In this document: piece by piece, positions 49,901 to 64,000 of the stretch | Position numbering within the stretch: the stretch's first letter is position 1 | Layout of the letters: each line of letters starts with the position of its first letter | Assembly (NCBI GenBank): GCA_935421135.1 | Contig: OW285191.1 | Location: forward strand, 9,289,700-9,353,699 | Direction: 5' to 3' | Source of the DNA: Bugulina stolonifera | Taxonomy: Eukaryota > Bryozoa > Gymnolaemata > Cheilostomatida > Bugulidae | DNA: 64,000 bases | Notes under the pieces: generated by a model | Seen by the model: only the letters and a program-made list of their open reading frames with translations | Databases searched by the model: none | Told to the model about the DNA's origin: nothing | Position numbers and translations under genes: made by a program

Positions 49901-51068
49901 ACAAGTATTTTTCATTGTAAGTAAAAAAATAAAAGTTGCTTTTGTCTTGAAGCAGAACTATCTCCTACTTTCAAAACTAGCGGATTCAAAACATGCCAAA
50001 TTTTCAACAAAAATTAAAACTACAACTCAAAAAGTTGTTAGGCCTATAATAGTTGACATGCTGTAATAAAATATTACACGTAGGTTTTGATTAGTCAATA
50101 GCACAATTCCAAATCTGTAAACCTGGGATATCTAAGTTGTACCTAAGTTAAATGTGAACTATAAATTGGGGTTCAGTGGATATCTATTTTGATTGCTAGT
50201 AAAAAAGGTATAATTATACGTATCTCATAAAGAAATGTTCATGTATACATTGTAAATGTCTGAATCATATTTCGTAATGAATCAGATACTAAACTTAACA
50301 CTCCAGGATTGTACTGATACCTTTTGCCATTTCTAGACCAAGCCTTAGGATAGCTCACTTGGAACACTAAATTGGTGGAAGATGAGGGTGTCTCAGTAAA
50401 AAGAGCTGTTAATTCTGCTTCTTTCGAATACCAGCGGCTATCTAAAACAAAGTGACTAGCCTAAAATTTATGAAACGCATATATCGACACCTTTATGTGG
50501 TTGAGAATTGAGATACCTGCAAACAAATCAAGCCCGTATTACATGTTTCGACAGAACAGCCATGGTTTAATACTCAGTAAGAACAGAAGGTTAGAATGTG
50601 TAAATTACTGTGAAACCAAAGGGGTATCTTGACCTACTACTGCACAGCTTAGTTTATAATAATTTTACATATAAAATAATATATGACCATTTTTTTTAAA
50701 TTAAACAATAAATAAGTTGTTGTAAACAATTTTCACTTGTTTTTACTGAAACCATAAAATTACCCAAGCCCTAATAATAAGGCATGCGTGCTATTTTATA
50801 ATGGAAAAATTAAGAAAAAATAAATGGTTTAATAGGTTTACAATATAATATCTGGTGTGTGGCAAACTACATGTTGTACAAACACCTAAGGCTCAGCTAA
50901 CCAGAACCCAGGCAGTTGACCTCCAGCGAGTTTCACGAGCTCATCTTATAACTGACATTTTTGTGCAACTCCAACACATGATCATACTCACACACCTGCT
51001 GTACTGAATGTAGCTAGACACAGAAGCACCTTCTTATACAACTTAATGATGTCATACGTAGCTGGCAT
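35532..51068 (-). CDS. type I membrane protein with LamG-like and Ig-like domains, about 20 exons
   Basis: Exons in transcript order, high to low: 51068-50996, 50441-50321, 49689-49554, 49397-49329, 49202-49160, 49111-48995, 48759-48655, 48549-48520, 48426-48302, 46269-46065, 42694-42565, 41767-41603, 40970-40869, 40081-39981, 39715-39577, 37982-37848, 37230-37112, 36772-36621, 36372-36339 and 35669-35532. Phases agree at every junction except 48520/48426; ending that exon after 17 bases would restore frame. Product about 740 residues. Exon 1: signal peptide (KKVLLCLATFSTA). Exons 2-8: an unassigned region with HIAVARWV and ADFYVDNEYRY, perhaps a first LamG-like fold. Exons 9-12: LamG-like, with STVCMWMKS, DWHFLCVS, TAYFDGRLI and closing SLDQVKELYNNICG. 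Exons 13-18: two Ig-like regions, the second with VILECKN and GTYTCVVTNG. Last exon: helix LLASVVMAGVGSIILIFLIV and a tail of about 17 residues. Likely a cell-surface adhesion or recognition protein; no ortholog recognised. Confidence 0.72.
35763..35965. repeat. degenerate aagcaatacaa repeat
   Basis: About 200 bp of drifting 10-11 bp units (aagcaatacaaagc and similar) in an intron of the minus-strand gene. Open frames here are by-products. Confidence 0.75.
37717..37836. repeat. 21-bp tandem repeat beside a splice donor
   Basis: About six copies of a unit close to ttgatgtgatatgattatata. The array ends about 10 bp from the donor of exon 37982-37848 of the minus-strand gene, so it makes up the start of that intron. 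Confidence 0.85.
40283..40553. repeat. 13-bp minisatellite, about 20 copies
   Basis: Unit cccgcaatgtgca and close variants (cccacaatgtaca, cccgcattgtaca, cccacattgaca), with blocks of variants repeated in the same order. It lies in an intron of the minus-strand gene. The open frames on both strands come from the repeat. Confidence 0.92.
42770..42925 (+). mobile_element. second SINE family, copy 2
   Basis: Shares gtttgaaacccagtcaggaa, agatgtag, caagtc, gactgctc and ttcttgca, in that order, with the reverse strand of 29720-29838. The 5' tRNA-like part is degraded. Confidence 0.45.
43180..43853 (-). mobile_element. LTR-like element, family 2
   Basis: Begins tgttttatgg and ends ccataaattaca, giving TG...CA with inverted ends. 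Flanks are gtaa and gtag, a 4-bp duplication with one mismatch. AATAAA lies on the minus strand (near 43511-43516), and the GC-rich stretch with ttccgg and ggtcggcc resembles the plan of family 1. It contains an internal tandem duplication with gatgtttatactcatgag twice (near 43325 and 43371). No coding capacity. Confidence 0.5.
43910..44961 (+). mobile_element. 5'-truncated non-LTR retrotransposon, CCHC + restriction-like endonuclease end (R2/NeSL-like)
   Basis: A frame of about 300 codons (43974-44882) begins inside the element. It has TYKWMKNGYMKKETEGLI, a zinc-binding CRMCN ... HILSKC cluster (C-x2-C, H, C), then RRPDIVV followed by WIIDIAVPGD, and ends SALLGTATILRKVL. The PD...D arrangement after a CCHC cluster is the layout of the C-terminal endonuclease in R2/NeSL-type elements. 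The reverse transcriptase is missing, so the copy is 5'-truncated. It is bounded by aat microsatellites at 43912-43942 and 44941-44961, probably the insertion site and the 3' tail. It lies in an intron of the minus-strand gene. Confidence 0.78.
44962..45535. repeat. GC-richer repeat fragment ending in (aat)n
   Basis: About 570 bp of clearly less AT-rich sequence between two aat runs. A 120-codon open frame lies on the minus strand (45131-45493), resembling nothing I recognise. The base composition and the aat tail suggest a further piece of retroelement. Confidence 0.4.
45600..45800 (-). mobile_element. fragment of LTR-like family 2
   Basis: Shares cataaa-agagtgaacagtt and several flanking stretches with 43200-43300, in the same order and orientation. 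Ends are not defined. Confidence 0.45.
46483..47998. mobile_element. non-autonomous hAT-like element carrying a nested LTR
   Basis: Ends are cagggttgggaa and ttcccaaccctg, perfect inverted repeats. It is flanked by the 8-bp duplication gtttttac at 46475-46482 and 47999-48006. Without the nested LTR it is about 700 bp and has no transposase. The interior has many catcgat/atcgatg motifs. It lies in an intron of the minus-strand LamG/Ig gene. Confidence 0.88.
46596..47401 (-). mobile_element. solo LTR, family 1, nested in the hAT-like element
   Basis: An 806-bp family 1 LTR, tgtaatgg to ccatcaca on the + strand, flanked by gtac at 46592-46595 and 47402-47405. On the minus strand it has the same TATA box and AATAAA as the other copies. 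It inserted after the hAT-like element did. Confidence 0.88.
48058..48231. repeat. 11-bp minisatellite, about 16 copies
   Basis: Unit ctcaaactcag with rare variants (attcag, ctcaac). It directly follows the hAT-like element, in an intron of the minus-strand gene. Confidence 0.92.
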
Positions 51069-52080
51069 CGTGGAACTGATCAGCTTTCATTGGAGTTATC
51101 TGTTATTTCTAACACAGTTGACTAGACATTGTAGCCTCACAGTTCGATGATAAACAATTACAAACAAAAAAGTTATTCTACTAAATAAATATTTTAAATA
51201 ATTGGTGCGATTTTTTGATTGTTAAAAATAATTATGTACACAGAATATTGTGATGGTTGAGTGCGTGTGTGTAAGGACGCGCATGTGCGAGGGAACTGAG
51301 AGAGTGGTCTATCAATCGCCTCTTTATTGCATGTACTGAGTGAGGTGCAGACTTACGTGTGGTGATCAGATTGCTTGTACTTACTGTGCGGACTCATAGG
51401 TCTGAGTGTTCTAGCGTGATTATTGAGCCAGCATGACTGTGTCCTATCTGGCTGTCAGTCCTGAGGGACCTAGGCTAAGAGTACATCAGTCTAAAATAGC
51501 AACTCCGATCTAGTATAGATAAAATAGATGTGACTGTGTTGGACTCCAATGATTGACCGATTGACTGACTGATCAATCCGGGCTTTTAGAAAACGTAACT
51601 TTTCATTTTTAATTTCATGTAAAAGGTAATATTCCAAAGACATCTGCATTCTTCTACTTCAGGGGTGGGTAATACTCTTCCTTAATGGCAAAATAACTAA
51701 TTTAGCACAGGTGCATTACCAGGTTGGATGTCTTTACTGAAATTTAACTTATGTTTTCCACATAGGAAGGAAGAACTCTAACACCAGGCTAAGGCTGCAT
51801 TCACAGAGCAGGTACTGCAACATTAACAAAAGGCATGTATACTTTTATAATGCAATCTAGTGGCTCAAAACTTTGTACATGTCACTTTGTAAGTAATACT
51901 AATGAACCAAGTAGAACTGTTTATTTAAAATATATTTGAGGAATTCCTCATAATTTGGAAATATTTGAACAGTAATTCTTGGGACCAATAATTGTTTGAG
52001 GTGAATCCATTGTTATCAGAATGTATCAGCACTGCTAATCCTCAAGGATAGATAGCAGTTTAGGATGGTGTATTTACACG
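51069..52080. other. intergenic region between the LamG/Ig gene and the MAM pseudogene
   Basis: Contains the presumed promoter of the minus-strand gene. A GC-richer stretch (about 51248-51560) starts tgtgatgg and contains ctctttattg (AATAAA on the minus strand), which recalls the LTR families. Its right end and target duplication could not be defined. From about 51911 faint similarity to the upstream blocks of MAM genes A and B appears. Confidence 0.4.
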
Positions 52081-52084
52081 TAGT

Positions 52085-53030
52085 TCAACTGTTACTTACC
52101 TCTCATCACTACAGTTCATGAATACTCAGGTGAGATGTTAGTAATAATAGTTCACTCAACAACTGAATCCTATAGAAAACTTTTTTGCAGCTTTCACCTT
52201 AAACTTAACTGTCACCTACTGATATATTATATAAACAATATTGTTATCACTTTATACTGTAACTTTTGCTGGACTACTGTTACCAGCATTATATTATGCT
52301 CATCGATCAGTAATCCTATTTAGAACCAGAGTCTTTTAACTGTGATTTCAATAGAGGTACTTGCTATGGCTTGAGACAGAAATAACCACCCTTTGACACA
52401 CTGAACTGGATATGGGGTAATTGGTATCCTCATCTAACTGGACATGTCTTTCTAAGTAGTCTTCCACCATCGGTAGGTTAACCGTAATTGCAAAAATTGT
52501 TTTATGTGTATCAGTAGATAGTCTGCTTACAATACCTTTTAGACAGCACGAATTTGGTATGTTTGGGGTTGAGTCGATGTTAACGGAGGCCAAATGTCAA
52601 ACTTGATCCCTGGATGTTATTTCTTTGCCAACAATTCCAACATCATGGTGTTCGTTTGGAAATTTTAGGAAATTGGTGAAAAAGCCAGTCTGGTCACCCC
52701 CCCCCCCCACATACTCCTAAATAAAACATATAATATAGAGTTCATGGTAAAAAATGTTGAATGATGAAGAAAAAATCACGTGGCCACAGCAGCCATTTTA
52801 TTCCCATGACTTAGTCCAGTTAGCGGCACAGTGTAGCAGATCCTGTTTCCATGTACTTAACCTATCGGATAATTAGTCGACTTGATTCTATACACAATAT
52901 TACTTATACTCGTACATTGTAATGATTTCTGTGTTACAGATACTATTTATTGGAGAGCAAAGTGGTAGCCATACTAGTACTCATGGTCTTGACGATAATG
53001 CGATTACTAATTGCTATACTTGTGCTGCAT
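52085..53030 (+). pseudogene. decayed fourth copy of the MAM gene
   Basis: Pieces appear in the right order and strand. A signal-peptide exon relic ends at 52129 (tctcatcactacagttc, followed by a donor). A first MAM exon relic (52330-52472) reads SFNCDFNRGTCYG, then an in-frame TAA, then DTLNW and a donor. A second exon relic (about 52669-52790) keeps GEKASLVT but has a C-run and stops. An exon-7-like relic (52940 onward) reads LFIGEQSGSHTSTHGLDD. The exons expected between are missing or unrecognisable. The stop, frameshift and missing exons make a functional product unlikely. Confidence 0.82.
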
Positions 53031-56000
53031 TCAGCACCTCCAAAGCCACAAGTAAAGACGCTGGAATAGTTCTAAGCTGACAGTGAAACTATGAATATTC
53101 CAGATAAGACTTCAATTTATAAAAGTTACTTAGCAAAGTAACATTTTGCAAATGGCAGTTCAAAACAGGACGTTTCAATAACGGTGTAAACGCCCGTTTG
53201 AAAAGAATTCAGTAATATAAAATGAACATTATTGGAATGCCTTGTTGCAAACTGACACCACAGAAAAGTTGGATTTTCCAATTACAATGTAATATTATGT
53301 TTTGTATCAGGTATCTGATTGGATTCGTGTTAAACATAACAGACGGACATCTGAATGAGTTTGGTATGAATTTGAAATCAAACATAAGGCTTCTGCTTCA
53401 CATTTCAAGATTTCTTCAAATTTGCTAACTTTTACAGAAGAAACTCTTGTCATTGCTATGATCCAAATAGTAAACTACAAATTATTCTAGAACCTACAAC
53501 TTTGACTCACCCCCAAAGTCTAAATTCTCAAGATGCAAATTGCTGCTACCAAGGTCAAGGCTGTCATGACATGATTTTTTTACGTCCTTTGCAAGAGACA
53601 CACAAACCAGTTTTTTCAAGTTGAAGAAATAAATTATTAGTCAGCAAGTTACATGTCTGTCATACCTATGCAAGTGCAGATGTAAGCAGTCAGCATACTC
53701 AAACCTCAAGTCACCGCATAAGAACAAGTATTAAGTGCATCTCTATTCAGTGCATGTAATAAGGAGGTAGATAGACCACTCTCATCCTTCCCTCAGTGTA
53801 CGCAGGCTGGGTGCATTGCCGCAAAGCATTACAAAATTATGTTATAGCTGCTCTATAATACTGTATAATGTAATTATTCTACATGTACATGCATTGAATG
53901 TAGTAAACCAACATTTTAACCTATATTATTCTTGGAATATTATTTGAGGAGTTAACAGCTTGCCATTGTATAATGCCGTATATTGAAAGTAAAATATGAA
54001 GCTACAGTCTGAATTTCTGAGGAGTTTTACCAAATGAAAGAGAGTGAACACGATCACATCATTTCATGAATAGTCATCGTTTGTGTTTGGGGGCAGCACC
54101 ATATCTAATGGAACCTCATCAGCTCGAGAGTTGCAAAAACTCGGAATGTGTTATATTTCTCTTGTAAGGGATTATTTATGAGACGTTAGTGCCTGGGACA
54201 TAGTTCCACATCTATAGATTTTGACAGGGTTGTACAATTTACTCTTTCATTAGCCTTCACTTTATTTTATATGAAGTTGTCCTCTCCCAAAATGTTTAAT
54301 TCAAGTAGGGAGAGGTGCTATATACAATGTATAACAGAACTTATCGGTGTGAGGTTATTCGTTATATCACTTAATTGGAGTTAGCGTAGTTAGGACTCAC
54401 CAGCTGTACATAGTCTGTAACAGTAGTAGTACCCTGTCTGTAGGTCCTGCTGTCAGCACCTTGATCTCTCAATGCTAGTGAGCTCTGTGGGGTAGATACT
54501 GTTTCTCTGATCAATTTGGTGTGTTGTCTACCATGAGATAGTTATTCTGCATATCTGTGTTTGTTTCTTAGAACACATTGTTAGTTTGAGTTACTAAGTA
54601 TAGCGGACTATATCCATCTACATTCCACACACTGCATGCTTGCAGTTTACATGTAGTTTGGTCTTAGTGTTTTATTAGTTCTATATTTGGTTTCTTGTCT
54701 TGGTCATTTTCTTGCTTTCTGGTAGCTTACGTATGTTATAGAGCCAGAAAAGATCGAATACTCAGGCCAAAAGCTGTCCATCCCACGCCTCCAAACACAG
54801 TCCGGATTAAGCAAGGAGTTGTGACACCTTGTGTACAAATCCGCTTTGACTATACTATTGGTGTTCCACCGGCCAATCGGATAATATTTCTAACAGCGGC
54901 ACCGAATATACGGTTTACTTATATACATATACAATATCTTATTACAGAGTACTCAATATTTAAGCCGTGAAACCGTGATGCTAATCTAACGGCTACCTGA
55001 AAGCTCAGCATATTTGTGGCGGAAAAGTGAATCGCGAACGTCAGGACCACAAATTGGGCGTATTTGGTGGGACAGGGTATCATCATTGAGTGTTCGACCT
55101 TTTCTTCCACTATCTTTGTACATGTACATTGCATACACATGTAATTATCATAGCGCCACTACTAGCTGGTGTATTTAACCAATCATAATTTCATATTACA
55201 TTGATTACAACATGACATTCATCATTGACCGGATTGACTGTGCTTAATATTATGCAGTATTATTGAATTTGTTTAGGGGTTATGTTCTCACTGCTACCAG
55301 TGTGCAAGAGTGGGCAACCCCTATTTATTCGAATCACCGCTAGCCAATCGTGACTGTTCAATGAGTTACAAGTCGCTAAATCTGTCGTTATTTATTTGTT
55401 TTTTGCACGGTGACTATCTAGAACCACCTGTAGGCTAAAGCATAAAACTTACAAAACATTGCTGGTGTGACTTCATCTTCAGTCTCACTTCATGATCATG
55501 ATGTAATTTTTATAGCAGAGAGTGAGGGTTTGTAAACAAAAACCTTAACTCTTCTGTCATTTTATTTTATTAATGTCCTAATACTATTGCTATTTATTGT
55601 TTGCAAACCATCTTCGTTATAGCTTCTGAATTAGATATTTTAATTCTTATAAATTTTAATCTAAATTAAAATAAAAATTTAATATTCTATTCACTATTGA
55701 ATTGTATTGTTTTTAATTTTATTATAATAATATAATTAACAAGGGTAGTAGAAAATAATAATAAATTGTCATCTTGTTAGCATAAATATTGATTAAGTAT
55801 AACTATATAAATAATTTGATATTAACACATATTTACATATTATTATTATATCCAAATTCAAATTGGTTGATGCCAATAGACTATAGAGAGATAGTTATAG
55901 GCCTATAATTAATAAAAATAAATCGGCCTAATAGAAAACTAGAATAACGATACAATCTCAATTGTAAAATGATCTAATTTAATCCGTCTTGATAGGTTTA

Positions 56001-56602
56001 ACTAATAACTAGTTTATCATTTGGTGATGGTCTAGTAACAGTCCAAAGTCGCACTATTTATAGTTAGTAAAAGTATTTGACTATTTTGTTATAAATAATC
56101 ATTTTAGTTGTCATAAATTATTATTATTATTAAATGGATAATGATTAATAATCATTACACTTGATTACAATAACCATAATGAGGCACTTTCCAATCTCAA
56201 ATTTTGGAAGATTTCTGTAACACAACAGTAGCCTACTAGTTAAATTGATTTCATTAGATTGCAACGTTGATCAGTTTACTTATAGGCCTAGGCTATTCTA
56301 GTGCAAGATGATTGCTGAATATTGAAATATGGCCTCAATAAATTAAAAATTTATCTAGTAATCAAGTTGCTTGGTATCAAAATTAAACTAAAACTTTTCA
56401 AATGTTTCTCAAGTGAGATGTGTGGAAATAGCAAAGCTGCAAACCAAGATTTAGTCGATGTGTTCTGCACAATATTGTATATGTTGAGCTAAATGAACTT
56501 ATGAATAAATGGTTGTATCGCTAAATTTGTATTTTTGTTTGGACAACATTTTTATGTTTACCTAGGTTTACTCAATTCCCATTGCATCTCTAATTACTTT
56601 TA
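53031..56602. other. gene-free intergenic region
   Basis: 3.6 kb with no exon I can support. 55560-56160 is extremely AT-rich. A 91-codon open frame at 54695-54970 has no recognisable domain and no splice context. The promoter of the YME1L-like gene must lie in the last part, but no specific site stands out. Confidence 0.45.
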
Positions 56603-56618
56603 GAAAAGATATCCATTC

Positions 56619-64000
<7,382 letters not shown>

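Noticed and set aside
54695..54970. 91-codon open frame as an exon
   Set aside because: No splice context that extends it, no recognisable domain, and no paralog in the window.

Overview
The window looks like nuclear DNA of an early-branching invertebrate animal. Sponge is my first guess and cnidarian the alternative; nothing here settles it. The evidence is spliced genes with GT-AG introns and consistent phases, AT-rich introns, secreted or surface proteins built from MAM, LamG-like and Ig-like modules, a mitochondrial i-AAA protease gene, and a mixed load of LTR, non-LTR, SINE, hAT-like and MITE-like elements. No bacterial operon, CRISPR array or intact RNA gene was seen. Gene models below were built by hand from splice sites, reading phase and comparison between paralogous copies. 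No transcript or database evidence was available.

Layout. Positions 1-11060 are gene-poor: a 1318-bp tandem array (about 120-4850), an 18-bp array of about 90 copies (5089-6705), a decayed 15-bp array, two perfect palindromes, a 143-bp hAT-like MITE and an inverted-repeat element (8985-9992). Positions 11168-34778 (+) hold a tandem cluster of MAM-domain surface proteins. Block A has its own signal peptide exon and two MAM domains. Block B repeats that architecture. It appears to be spliced onto an older block C (two more MAM domains) and a last exon with a GPI-anchor-like tail. Exon lengths are nearly identical in the three blocks, and A and B even share intron sequence. Their introns carry solo LTRs, a TIR element, a SINE and a 1.2-kb hexanucleotide array. 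Positions 35532-51068 (-) hold a convergent gene of about 20 exons: signal peptide, LamG-like region, two Ig-like regions, one membrane helix and a short tail. Its introns hold a hAT element with a nested LTR, non-LTR retrotransposon pieces and several minisatellites. Positions 52085-53030 (+) are a decayed fourth copy of the MAM gene. Positions 53030-56600 hold no gene I can support. Positions 56619-64000 (+) are the first 16 exons I could trace of a YME1L/FtsH-type protease, cut by the window end.

How the parts relate. The MAM proteins and the LamG/Ig protein are all predicted to enter the secretory pathway, and at least two are membrane-anchored, so this is a small cell-surface gene neighbourhood that has grown by tandem duplication. 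The YME1L-like protein is an unrelated mitochondrial housekeeping gene. The A/B duplication is useful because each copy acts as an empty-site control for insertions in the other, giving precise target-site duplications for several elements.
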